Shown here in pieces: positions 1-6,477 of a DNA stretch of 6,477 nucleotides. Under the pieces are notes generated by a model. The model was given only the letters and a program-made list of their open reading frames with translations. It made no database searches and was not told the DNA's origin. Source of the DNA: an uncultured Lachnospiraceae bacterium (GTDB lineage: Bacteria; Bacillota; Clostridia; Lachnospirales; Lachnospiraceae); contig CAMWNY010000151.1 of assembly GCA_947175775.1 (NCBI GenBank), positions 1-6,477 of the forward strand. The letters are read 5' to 3'. A program made the position numbers and the translations under genes. Numbering within the stretch: position 1 is the stretch's first letter; each line of letters begins with the position of its first letter.

Positions 1-464
1 CCGTTTAACGCGGAATTGTCAACACGCAATGCCCCGTCCAGTAAAATACCGTCCGCAGGAATTTTATCCCCTGATTGCAAAAGTACTTTATCACCGACAA
101 CAACATCATCGACATTGATAACAGTAACAACACCGTTTCTGTGCACCTTGCACTTGTCCTTCTCTGTGCTGTCCTTAAGTTCCCTGTATTTCGTGTCGCT
201 TGCCACGCCCGTTTTGGCGGAAACAACAGCTACAATCAGCACTGCAATAATTGTACCCAGCGGTTCATAAATCTCTGCATATCCAAAGAAAAACATTGCA
301 ATCATCAATACTGCGATTGCCAACAGAATTTTAATCATCGGATCGCTGAAGGTTTCTTTAAACTCCTCCCAAAATGTGGTCGGTTCGGAATCCGGAATCT
401 CATTTGAGCCGTATTGTTTACGTGACTCCTCCACCTCTTTATCTGTAAGTCCATTAAATTTCAT
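1..464 (-). CDS. P-type cation (probably Ca2+) ATPase, N-terminal part, cut by window edge
   Basis: This is the start of a P-type ATPase, a membrane pump that uses ATP to move a cation, most likely calcium, out of the cytoplasm. The window holds 154 codons, and the gene continues past the left edge. Residues 4-35 form a short cation-ATPase N domain (GLTDKEVEES, then GSNEIP). Two hydrophobic helices follow at about 43-61 (IKILLAIAVLMIAMFFF) and 67-83 (EPLGTIIAVLIVAVVSA). The actuator domain starts after that, with the hallmark VVVGDKVLLQSGDKIPADG at 121-139 and VDNSALNG at the edge. The order and wording best match the PMCA-like P2 calcium pumps. The usual TGES loop begins here with N instead of T. 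The ATG at 464 has AAGGAG 11 bases upstream (476-481). The phosphorylation site DKTGT and the ion-site helices lie outside the window, so the substrate is inferred. The gene follows the terD cluster in the same direction but sits behind a terminator. Confidence 0.9.
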   Translation of the reverse strand, partial: MKFNGLTDKEVEESRKQYGSNEIPDSEPTTFWEEFKETFSDPMIKILLAIAVLMIAMFFFGYAEIYEPLGTIIAVLIVAVVSAKTGVASDTKYRELKDSTEKDKCKVHRNGVVTVINVDDVVVGDKVLLQSGDKIPADGILLDGALRVDNSALN

Positions 465-475
465 AATTAAAGCTG

Positions 476-504
476 CTCCTTCTTTTTTTCATAAAAAAGA
501 AGAG
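476..504 (-). promoter_or_regulatory. Hairpin that can sequester the ATPase Shine-Dalgarno site
   Basis: On the minus strand, CTTCTTTTTT (502-493) is a perfect 10-base complement of AAAAAAGAAG (488-479), with the four-base loop ATGA (492-489). With one bulged G, pairing extends by two pairs and covers the whole AAGGAG ribosome binding site of the ATPase (481-476). The 5' arm overlaps both the U-tract and the 3' arm of the preceding terminator, so the two hairpins compete for bases 501-504. The complementarity is directly visible. That it regulates translation is inference, and the AU-rich stem may be weak. Confidence 0.45.
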
Positions 505-526
505 AAACCCTATCGATAGCTTCTCT
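493..526 (-). terminator. Rho-independent terminator after the third terD gene
   Basis: Read on the minus strand, AGAGAA (526-521) pairs with TTCTCT (506-501). Between them CTA/TAG can pair inside, around a TCGA loop. The stem is followed at once by TCTTTTTT (500-493). It lies about 20 bases after the TAG of the third terD gene and closes the rhomboid-yceG-telA-terD operon. The stem has only six clean outer pairs with an internal bulge, so read-through into the ATPase gene 29 bases further on is plausible. Confidence 0.7.
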
Positions 527-546
527 CCTTCTTTCATTACTCTTTG

Positions 547-1134
547 CTACTGATATCTTCTTGCAAGTTCTCCAACTCCCGGATCATTTGTTCCCTGACC
601 GATTGCATTGAATTTCCATTCACCATTATGCCTATATATTTCACCAAATATCATAGCCAACATTCCTGAATAGTTCTCTGTTAAGTTGTATTTTAGCATT
701 TCACTGTTATTGCGGGCATCCACTAGTCGGATAAATGCATTCTCAATCATTCCGAAATGCTGGTTTCTCTGAACAGCCTGATAAATATTTACCACGACGA
801 TAATGCGGTCATATTCATCCGGAACACTTGCCAAGTCGACTATAATCTGCTCATCATCTCCATCACCCGCACCGGTAAGATTATCTCCCATATGCCGGAC
901 TGTTCCAGACTTATGATTTAAATTTCCGAAAAAGACAACATCCTCTGGCGCGACTAATTTTCCATTCTTTAACAATAATGCTGAAGCATCACAGTCAATC
1001 GGCTTAGGCTTTGGAGCAAAAAATCCGCCTTTCTGCTTTACTTCATCCCATCCCAAACCTACTATTACTTTTGAAAGTCCCGCATTATCCTTTGATAAGC
1101 TAACCTTCTGTCCCTTCTGCAAACTTATAGACAT
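547..1134 (-). CDS. TerD family protein, divergent third copy (TerZ-like N-terminal loop)
   Basis: This is a 195-residue member of the TerD calcium-binding stress protein family, expected in the cytoplasm or on the inner face of the membrane. The N-terminal strand [13 protein letters not shown] and VGLGWD (25-30) are standard. The acidic calcium loop [13 protein letters not shown] at 83-95 is intact, as is GEWKFNAIG (171-179). It differs from its two neighbours in three places. The first acidic loop reads IDCDAS (46-51) after a short Gly/Phe/Lys/Pro insertion (36-45), instead of FDLD. The [13 protein letters not shown] segment is replaced by KYNLTENYSGMLA (148-160). The C-terminus ends in GELARRYQ rather than GGLAALC..YGIEV. 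These changes resemble the TerZ/TerX-like branch, from memory of the family. The start at 1134 has AGGAG six bases upstream (1141-1145), and the preceding gene stops 14 bases before it. It is the last gene before the terminator. Confidence 0.93.
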   Translation of the reverse strand: MSISLQKGQKVSLSKDNAGLSKVIVGLGWDEVKQKGGFFAPKPKPIDCDASALLLKNGKLVAPEDVVFFGNLNHKSGTVRHMGDNLTGAGDGDDEQIIVDLASVPDEYDRIIVVVNIYQAVQRNQHFGMIENAFIRLVDARNNSEMLKYNLTENYSGMLAMIFGEIYRHNGEWKFNAIGQGTNDPGVGELARRYQ

Positions 1135-1148
1135 ATTGTTCTCCTTCC

Positions 1149-1730
1149 TTATTCTACCTCAATGCCGTAATTGGAACATAATGCCGCCAATCCGCCTTGA
1201 TATCCGCTTCCGATTGCATTAAACTTCCATTCGTTTCCGTTCTTATACAATTCCCCGAAAACAGCTGCCGTTTCAATGGAAAAATCTTCTCCCAAATCAT
1301 AGCGCAGAAGCTCTTCTCCCGTCGCTTCATTATAAATACGAATAAACGCATTATTAACTTGTCCAAAATTCTGACACCGTTGTTCCGCCTCATAGATTGT
1401 AACCGTGAATGCTATTTTCTCAATATTGGATGGTATTCTTGAAAGATCTACCTTAATCTGCTCATCATCCCCATCGCCTGCGCCGGTTAAATTATCTCCC
1501 TGATGCGTTACTGCTCCTGACGGATGAGACAGATTTCCAAAATATACAAAATCCTCCTGTCTGCTTACCATTCCAGTATTTGTAAGTAAAAATGCCGCCG
1601 TATCCAAATCAAAGCTTCCGCCTGTATCATACTGATTGGTATCCCAGCCCAATCCGACAACAACCTTTGCAAGTCCTGGATTATCCTTTGTGAGACTTAC
1701 CTTCTGTCCTTTTTGTAAGCTAACCGGCAT
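1149..1730 (-). CDS. terD: TerD family calcium-binding stress protein (second copy)
   Basis: This 193-residue TerD-family protein has the usual length for single-domain members. It carries LGWD (27-30), the first acidic loop SFDLDTAAF (39-47), the calcium-binding [13 protein letters not shown] (78-90), NFGQV (121-125), [13 protein letters not shown] (143-155) and [11 protein letters not shown] (166-176). Family members bind Ca2+ through the two acidic loops and act in resistance to tellurite and other stresses by a mechanism that is still unclear. A hand alignment without gaps gives 132 of 193 identical residues (about 68%) with the upstream copy, so the pair comes from a tandem duplication. 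The start at 1730 has GGAGG nine bases upstream, overlapping the TAA of the previous gene (1746-1748); translation is therefore probably coupled. There is no signal peptide or membrane segment. Confidence 0.96.
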   Translation of the reverse strand: MPVSLQKGQKVSLTKDNPGLAKVVVGLGWDTNQYDTGGSFDLDTAAFLLTNTGMVSRQEDFVYFGNLSHPSGAVTHQGDNLTGAGDGDDEQIKVDLSRIPSNIEKIAFTVTIYEAEQRCQNFGQVNNAFIRIYNEATGEELLRYDLGEDFSIETAAVFGELYKNGNEWKFNAIGSGYQGGLAALCSNYGIEVE

Positions 1731-1745
1731 ATCGCATTTCCTCCT

Positions 1746-2327
1746 TTACGCTACTTCAATTCCATAATGTCCGCATAATGCTGCTAATCCGCCCTGGAAA
1801 CCGCTTCCAATTGCATTAAACTTCCATTCTCCGTTATTCTTATACAGCTCACCGACAACAACCGCCGTCTCAATAGAAAAATCCTCTCCCAAATCATACC
1901 GGATTAATTCCGTATTGGTCGCAGAGTCCACAATTCGGATGAAGGAATTGGAAACCTGTCCAAAATTCTGATGCCTTGTCTCCGCATCGTAAATGGTAAC
2001 CGTAAATGCAATCTTTTCAATATTCGCCGGAATTTTGCCAAGATCAATCTGAATCTGCTCATCATCACCTTCGCCTTCACCGGTAAGATTGTCTCCCATA
2101 TGTTTTACGGAACCGCTTGTATGTTCCAAATTACCGTAAAATACAAACTCTTTCTCCGTCGGGCACTTACCGCTTGCAGCACACATGAATGCAGCTGCGT
2201 CCAAATCAAAATCAGAACCCGAATCAAATGAATTGACATCCCATCCGAGTCCAACCATGATATTTTTCAGTCCCGGATTTCCTTTCGTTAAGTCCACTTT
2301 TTGTCCCTTTGCTAAATTAATTGGCAT
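1746..2327 (-). CDS. terD: TerD family calcium-binding stress protein (first copy)
   Basis: This 193-residue TerD-family protein is the first of three in a row. It has [13 protein letters not shown] at the N-terminus, LGWD (27-30), DFDLDAAAF (39-47), the acidic calcium loop [13 protein letters not shown] (78-90), NFGQV (121-125), [13 protein letters not shown] (143-155) and [11 protein letters not shown] (166-176). The final part, [15 protein letters not shown], is typical of the YceC/YceE type in Bacillus. All acidic positions expected for calcium binding are present, so it should be functional. The start at 2327 is set by a strong AAAGGAGGA (2334-2342). It lies 33 bases after the telA stop, the widest gap inside the operon. 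That gap is AT-rich and holds no convincing promoter. Confidence 0.96.
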   Translation of the reverse strand: MPINLAKGQKVDLTKGNPGLKNIMVGLGWDVNSFDSGSDFDLDAAAFMCAASGKCPTEKEFVFYGNLEHTSGSVKHMGDNLTGEGEGDDEQIQIDLGKIPANIEKIAFTVTIYDAETRHQNFGQVSNSFIRIVDSATNTELIRYDLGEDFSIETAVVVGELYKNNGEWKFNAIGSGFQGGLAALCGHYGIEVA

Positions 2328-2360
2328 TGTTTGTCCTCCTTTATTTTATAATTTTATTAT

Positions 2361-3509
2361 TTAGTTCTTTTTTTCCGGCATATGATACATTTTGTTAAAT
2401 TCCTGTTTAATATTCTCAAGTCTAATCTGATCTTCCGCCCTTTGTTTTCTGGCGTTTTCCTGAATCTGCCTTGTTTCATCAATACCGCTTACAATGGTTC
2501 TCCAGGTTGTCTCAAGTGTTTCTATCTTAATAGAGCTTCCAGATGCCAAACGTGCTGTCATCTTAGACTGCTCCACCGTATTGCGGGCATTCTCAATCAG
2601 CATCCGGTTTGTTTTTTCATCCAATGCAGCCATTGATTCCGCCTGGATTTTTTGCCGCTTAAGCATAATCGCCTGCGCCAGCGCCTGCTTAAATACAGGC
2701 AGTGTAATAATAAATGCTGAATTGATTTTCCTGACAAGATTCATATTACTGAATTCCATCGTTTTAATCATCGGGATAGACTGCATCGCAACGTTTTCCG
2801 CTGTCCTTAAATCCTGTGTTCTTTGCTCAAGCATCATCAATGCCTGATTGAGACTTGTCAGCTCAAACTGAATGGAATTATCTCCTGTCGCTTCCATATC
2901 TGCCTGCCTTTGTGCAATATATGCTTCGATTTCTTTACAGCCCTGTTCTCCTGCTAAAATATATTTCACAAGTTCGTGATAATAATTCACGTTCGCATCA
3001 AAGATTGTACTCAGTTTTCGGTTAGACTGCTTTATTTCAGTCTCATACTGTTTCAGCTGCACATAAATTTTATCAATTTCCTCACCCATCGTATGGTATT
3101 TATCTAAAATCTTATCCAACTGCTTCCTAAGGCTTTGGAATAATTTTTCAAACAGCCCCGGATTGTCGCGAATTTCATCAATATCAAACTTATCCATAAT
3201 CTTTGCCAATGTATTCAGCAAATCGCTTGAATCATCCAGCTGCGACATATTCATACTGTTTAAAACCGTATCCGATGCCCTTGATATTTCCTCTGCAACC
3301 TCGTTGCCAAACGAAACAATTGTATCAAGATTATTTATCTCAATTGTGCTGACAATCGCATCAATCTCTGCAGAATTTACGAGTTCCTGATTCATTCGTT
3401 CCCTGTCCGCCACGATGTCATACTGTTCGACAACCTCAATTTCATTCTTCGTATCCGGTATTACAGCCGGAGTCTGGGTTACCGCTGTCTTGCCAAAGTT
3501 AATTGCCAT
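2361..3509 (-). CDS. telA: TelA family toxic anion resistance protein (YceH-like)
   Basis: This 382-residue protein belongs to the TelA/KlaA family, known from tellurite-resistance loci and as YceH in Bacillus, where it accompanies YceG and TerD proteins. Its biochemical activity is unknown. It is predicted soluble and almost entirely helical. Numbered from the chosen start, it shows NPGLFEKLFQSLRKQLDKIL (116-135), a coiled-coil-like stretch to about 166, YHELVKYILAGE (177-188), the family core RTQDLRTAENVAMQSIPMI (230-248), and ITLPVFKQALAQA (268-280) followed by a Gln/Lys/Arg-rich helix. The C-terminus (about 335-380) is again charged and helical. An upstream in-frame ATG at 3515 would overlap the yceG stop as ATGA, but GAGAGG (3519-3524) is only three bases from it and nine from the ATG at 3509, so I prefer MAINFGKTAV as the true start. 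The length is normal for the family. Confidence 0.95.
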   Translation of the reverse strand: MAINFGKTAVTQTPAVIPDTKNEIEVVEQYDIVADRERMNQELVNSAEIDAIVSTIEINNLDTIVSFGNEVAEEISRASDTVLNSMNMSQLDDSSDLLNTLAKIMDKFDIDEIRDNPGLFEKLFQSLRKQLDKILDKYHTMGEEIDKIYVQLKQYETEIKQSNRKLSTIFDANVNYYHELVKYILAGEQGCKEIEAYIAQRQADMEATGDNSIQFELTSLNQALMMLEQRTQDLRTAENVAMQSIPMIKTMEFSNMNLVRKINSAFIITLPVFKQALAQAIMLKRQKIQAESMAALDEKTNRMLIENARNTVEQSKMTARLASGSSIKIETLETTWRTIVSGIDETRQIQENARKQRAEDQIRLENIKQEFNKMYHMPEKKN

Positions 3510-3511
3510 AA

Positions 3512-5788
3512 TCATGTACCTCTCTTAAAAATAATATCACGCCAAGATTTTGGTCGTGTGTTCAATGGAATCTCCGCAAAATCAGGGACAGTAAGATCAT
3601 AAATGTATTCCCCTATTTGATGTTCCTCCATTAGTTTTTTATTATAGTATCGTTCTATCGTCTGATAACCGGTTGGCACAAAACAGATTACGTCAAATCC
3701 TATCAAATTTAAAAATGCAATTAAAACAGCGTCATCTAAGGAAACCATCTTCTCACTTGTATTAATATACACAACTTTAGGATTTTTTTTCGTAAAATCA
3801 AATTTTTGTATCATCCGGACAAGGTCCTTTGGAAGATTCATCACAGCAGCAATTACCGCATACTCTGTACCATTTTCAAATGTTCCTCTTATCAGTTTTT
3901 CGTCAATCAGCTGCTGCAGCTTATCCAGCATATGCTCCTGCATTTCATCCCGCAGGACTGCATAGGGATAATGTGCATGTTCCCTGATCTTTTTTCTTTG
4001 CAGCTTCCTGTTTTTATAGAACTCCGTAGCAAATGCCTTCATCGGATTGGGCGCTGCGGGCTGGATAAATGGAACATCTTTTATTAAAAAAGTATCCTCT
4101 CCTATAAATTCCTTTACCGACTGCCAATATGCCATTGTTTTTCCGTTCTTAATCCCTGATATTTTTGCAAATATAACCGGAATATTCACGGTATCCTCGA
4201 TTGTGCTGAAACTTGGTCTGTACTTAAGCTCCTGATTCCACAAAATCTTAATCTCTTCATACATCGTCTGAAGATTAATAATATTTGCCTTCGAATATTG
4301 GCGGTTCCTGTATATTCCTGAATCCTGATACATAATTGTATCCAGTTCTCTCTCTGCCTGATAGGCAACTGTCCCGATTTTTACATCTGAATTTTCCCGC
4401 GGAAACTTTGCAGCTGACACAGACTCCTCATAATTGATTTCGTAAAGCAGCGGATCCGTAAGGCAGCATTTTTCATTCAGATTCGGGCTCAAGATCAGTA
4501 CATCCACCGGAAGTCTTGCAAGCATCTTTAGAAACAATGCCTCATTTTCATTTTTGCAGCCTCCCATATGAATAAAACAGCTGATATCCGGAGCATTCCA
4601 GTTCGCGAACAACTGCGATTGATACCGTTTTATCCAACACACCAAATATACGCCTTTATTGGTAAGCCTGTTAAAATTCATATCCGCGTGCTTTGATTCC
4701 TCAAGCAAAACATCCAAAAATGCTTTAACCATTAAACACTGCAGCTCTATATTTGCCGGATGCTGGAGTTTGGAAGACAAATCCATCAGCATCTGATCCT
4801 GATTTTGGTAAGCTTTCCGGTTTACCGCCGCGATTTCTTCCATCGTCGGCTGACTGATTTCCCCGTCAACAATCACAACTTTGCGCTTTGTATTCTTCAG
4901 CTCCTGTCCAAACTGATACAGCTCATTGGTATATATCAGTTTATCTTCAACACCGTTTATCCTGCAAAAACAATTGTAGAACAGCTTGGGATCCATCCCT
5001 CTTGACACAATATTCTGTAATATATCATCAAGCCCTTTGCCTTCAATCCATGCATTTGTGCAATTAAGCAGTTCCGGTTTTTTCCCGTAAAGCCGCTCTT
5101 GTTTTGCTGTTGTCTGTATCTGCTCGCGCACCTGCTTTAAAGAATATCCCCCTGGAAAAGCTGTCATATTCGGAACAATCAATTCATTGGATTGCTTTGA
5201 TGACGCATCAAGCGCCTTATAATTTTGGTCGCCCTTATATTGCAGAAGCAGCACATCACAACCTGCATTCGAGAGTATTGAGATAAGCATCAGTTCATAA
5301 TTGTTTATCTCTCCCTCATATAATATTTTAGGCACTTCATCTTCTCCGAGGAGATTCACAATCCGTTCAAATTTATAATACAGCCAGCACATATATTTGA
5401 TATATGCATTTTTCAGCATGTTCGCGTTTTTCCCTGCTTTGCGCAATGAATCCAAAGAATTATAGAGCGACAGCGCCACATTGTTCCTTTGATACTCTTT
5501 CATTCGCGGCAGCCATTTTCTCAGGCTTTCGGAAATAAACTCCACAGTCATTTGGAAATCCATTCCCATGACTTCTTCATAATACGCTAAATTATTTTTA
5601 TCAGGGTTCGGAATCTTACCTTCAATCACAACGCCTGACAGTCGCGCCTTTTCGTAATATTTTTTAATAAACTGCCCGATTTCATCTGTATATCCGTTAA
5701 CTCTGTAAAAATAAACGCCTCTGACGGGTCTGCTGTCAAGTTTCAGAAAAAAATCGTCCATTTTATGTATTTTCTGATGTTCAAACAT
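3512..5788 (-). CDS. yceG: YceG-type 'biosynthetic module' protein, three-unit long form
   Basis: This 758-residue soluble protein is placed in the YceG family by its position directly before telA and the terD genes and by its sequence pattern. The family is a proposed component of a Ter-linked biosynthetic module with no proven reaction. Internally the same pattern occurs three times. First comes a strand-turn FYRVNG (27), FCRING (274), FAKISG (540). Then a strand ends in I-x-x-P: GKIPNP (57-62), GEISQP (309-314), PFIQP (573-577). A helical stretch follows, and then strand-helix-strand: ILYEGEINNYELMLISIL to DVLLLQ (155-183), FIHMGGCKNENEALFLKM to DVLILS (405-434), VVYINTSEKMVSLDDAVL to DVICFV (672-704). 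The spacing is 247-270 residues each time. I recall Bacillus YceG as about 540 residues, which would be two units. There is no signal peptide or TM segment. The start at 5788 has AAGGGTG seven bases upstream, overlapping the rhomboid stop. The end lies within the upstream edge of telA. Confidence 0.85.
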   Translation of the reverse strand: MFEHQKIHKMDDFFLKLDSRPVRGVYFYRVNGYTDEIGQFIKKYYEKARLSGVVIEGKIPNPDKNNLAYYEEVMGMDFQMTVEFISESLRKWLPRMKEYQRNNVALSLYNSLDSLRKAGKNANMLKNAYIKYMCWLYYKFERIVNLLGEDEVPKILYEGEINNYELMLISILSNAGCDVLLLQYKGDQNYKALDASSKQSNELIVPNMTAFPGGYSLKQVREQIQTTAKQERLYGKKPELLNCTNAWIEGKGLDDILQNIVSRGMDPKLFYNCFCRINGVEDKLIYTNELYQFGQELKNTKRKVVIVDGEISQPTMEEIAAVNRKAYQNQDQMLMDLSSKLQHPANIELQCLMVKAFLDVLLEESKHADMNFNRLTNKGVYLVCWIKRYQSQLFANWNAPDISCFIHMGGCKNENEALFLKMLARLPVDVLILSPNLNEKCCLTDPLLYEINYEESVSAAKFPRENSDVKIGTVAYQAERELDTIMYQDSGIYRNRQYSKANIINLQTMYEEIKILWNQELKYRPSFSTIEDTVNIPVIFAKISGIKNGKTMAYWQSVKEFIGEDTFLIKDVPFIQPAAPNPMKAFATEFYKNRKLQRKKIREHAHYPYAVLRDEMQEHMLDKLQQLIDEKLIRGTFENGTEYAVIAAVMNLPKDLVRMIQKFDFTKKNPKVVYINTSEKMVSLDDAVLIAFLNLIGFDVICFVPTGYQTIERYYNKKLMEEHQIGEYIYDLTVPDFAEIPLNTRPKSWRDIIFKRGT
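3519..3524 (-). promoter_or_regulatory. Ribosome binding site of telA, decides the start codon
   Basis: GAGAGG on the minus strand lies inside the last codons of the yceG-like gene. Its spacing is nine bases to the ATG at 3509 and three to the ATG at 3515, which favours the inner start. The site is within translated upstream sequence, which fits translational coupling. Confidence 0.6.
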
Positions 5789-5800
5789 TGATTTTCACCC

Positions 5801-6391
5801 TTAATATCGATTCATTTTGTTTTTGTGCATTACAAAACCAAGCCCTGCTCCTGTCATTCCACCCAAAATATGCGTCAGGTTTGACACGTTATCCCGTATA
5901 AACAATCCGTTGTATACCTGCTCGCCTATATAAATCGCAGCAACAAGAATAAATGTAAGCGGTATGCTTCCCTCCCGAATGCTTGTGAAAGAAGAGAGCA
6001 GAATAAAAGCAAATACAACGCCGCTTGCTCCCAACAGCTGTGAATGCGGGAAAAACATAAAATTAACAATTCCTGTAATCAGCGCAGTTGACAAAATAAC
6101 AAACAATATATTAGAAGAACCGTATTTCTCCTCCAAAAGCGGACCGACTACCAAGATTAACATAATATTCCCGATGAAATGACTCCAGCCGGCATGTCCG
6201 AATATATGTCCGATAAACCGGATATACGTAAACAGATTCAACATGGAGGAGCGGTATACACTGAATAATAAATTTGTTGACTTGCCCTTTGTTATCATAC
6301 CAAGGAGCAGTGAGACAAAACAAATTCCTGTAAATCCTAATATTACCGGAGCATTGAAGGATACCTTAATTTTCCTGTTATTTACTGACAT
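5801..6391 (-). CDS. Rhomboid family intramembrane serine protease
   Basis: This 196-residue membrane protein is a compact rhomboid protease, which cuts transmembrane segments of substrates within the bilayer. Hydrophobic helices lie at about 14-32, 69-85, 94-114, 119-135, 143-160 and 171-187, giving the basic six-TM bacterial core with a short cytoplasmic N-terminus and a basic C-terminus (KNKMNRY). The hallmarks are all present: HAGWSHFIGN in TM2, with H71 and N75 matching the oxyanion residues of GlpG; GPLLEEKYGS (83-92); the catalytic serine in GASG (S123); and the catalytic histidine in HILGGMTGAG (H174). It should be active. The start at 6391 has GGAGG seven bases upstream (6399-6403). 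Its TAA overlaps the ribosome binding site of the yceG-like gene, so the two are cotranscribed and probably coupled. It is the first gene of the operon. The substrate cannot be told from sequence; its place suggests a role in signalling or in maturing a membrane partner of the Ter system. Confidence 0.94.
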   Translation of the reverse strand: MSVNNRKIKVSFNAPVILGFTGICFVSLLLGMITKGKSTNLLFSVYRSSMLNLFTYIRFIGHIFGHAGWSHFIGNIMLILVVGPLLEEKYGSSNILFVILSTALITGIVNFMFFPHSQLLGASGVVFAFILLSSFTSIREGSIPLTFILVAAIYIGEQVYNGLFIRDNVSNLTHILGGMTGAGLGFVMHKNKMNRY

Positions 6392-6417
6392 ATAAATCCC
6401 TCCCCGTATTGTTTTTC

Positions 6418-6446
6418 ATTATATGATTAGGGTGTCAAAAGGTCCA
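6418..6446 (-). promoter_or_regulatory. Predicted sigma-A-type promoter of the rhomboid-ter operon
   Basis: On the minus strand a perfect -10 box TATAAT (6423-6418) stands 17 bases after TGGACC (6446-6441), which matches four of six bases of the -35 consensus. Transcription would start near 6411, giving a leader of about 20 bases with the strong GGGGAGGG ribosome binding site. A perfect TTGACA (6438-6433) lies inside the spacer but is only nine bases from the -10 box. No clear operator or stress-sigma motif was recognised in the remaining bases to the window end. Confidence 0.5.
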
Positions 6447-6477
6447 TTTTCATTGCAGAGATAATTTTTTAAAGATT

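Noticed and set aside
16..407. Two plus-strand open frames of 84 and 110 codons at the left end.
   Set aside because: They lie wholly opposite the P-type ATPase coding region, have no ribosome binding site and no recognisable protein features.
455..492. A 12-codon minus-strand frame (MKKRRSSFNYEI) that starts between the two hairpin arms and overlaps the ATPase start out of frame.
   Set aside because: There is no Shine-Dalgarno before it; the upstream bases are the terminator U-tract. It is more simply the loop of the hairpin.
547..2327. The three terD genes as a DNA repeat or mobile duplication.
   Set aside because: Similarity is at protein level with full-length intact genes, each with its own ribosome binding site; no flanking repeats or transposase were seen. 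This is old gene-family expansion.
2382..3390. Plus-strand open frames opposite telA.
   Set aside because: They are antisense shadows of a well-supported gene and show low-complexity hydrophobic and serine-rich translations typical of reverse frames.
5759..5761. Inner ATG (Met10) as start of the yceG-like gene.
   Set aside because: No ribosome binding site precedes it, while the ATG at 5788 has AAGGGTG at seven bases.
6433..6438. Perfect TTGACA as the -35 box of the operon promoter.
   Set aside because: Only nine bases separate it from the TATAAT, and no good -10 box lies 16-18 bases after it. TGGACC at 17 bases fits better.

Overview
The window looks like part of a low-to-moderate GC Firmicutes chromosome, most likely a clostridial (Lachnospiraceae-like) genome. 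This is inferred from the AT-leaning third codon positions, the strong AGGAGG-type ribosome binding sites and the gene content; no taxonomic marker is present. Every gene I can support is on the minus strand, so transcription runs from the right end (about 6420) to the left end.

In order of transcription: a predicted promoter (6418-6446); a six-TM rhomboid serine protease with an intact catalytic dyad (5801-6391); a very long YceG-type 'biosynthetic module' protein that seems to be three tandem copies of one ~255-residue unit (3512-5788); a TelA/YceH toxic-anion-resistance protein (2361-3509); and three tandem TerD-family calcium-binding stress proteins (1746-2327, 1149-1730, 547-1134). The genes are separated by 9 to 33 bases or overlap by a few bases, and several ribosome binding sites sit on the stop codon of the gene before. 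This points to one translationally coupled operon. It ends in a rho-independent terminator (493-526).

Directly behind the terminator, in the same direction, is the 5' end of a P-type cation ATPase of the calcium-transporting (PMCA-like) kind, cut by the left edge of the window (1-464). There is almost no room for a promoter between the terminator and this gene. The 3' arm and U-tract of the terminator can pair instead with the ATPase Shine-Dalgarno region, which suggests a conditional link between the ter operon and the pump.

Together this is a variant of the Ter stress-response system (compare the yceCDEFGH operon of Bacillus subtilis). TerD proteins bind calcium, TelA and YceG are its usual Gram-positive partners, and a calcium-type pump fits the same ion. 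No TerC-like membrane protein is visible in the window. The less ordinary features are the rhomboid protease as lead gene, the three-unit YceG, the divergent third TerD, and the terminator/SD hairpin switch before the ATPase. No tRNA, rRNA, CRISPR, insertion sequence or recombination site was seen.
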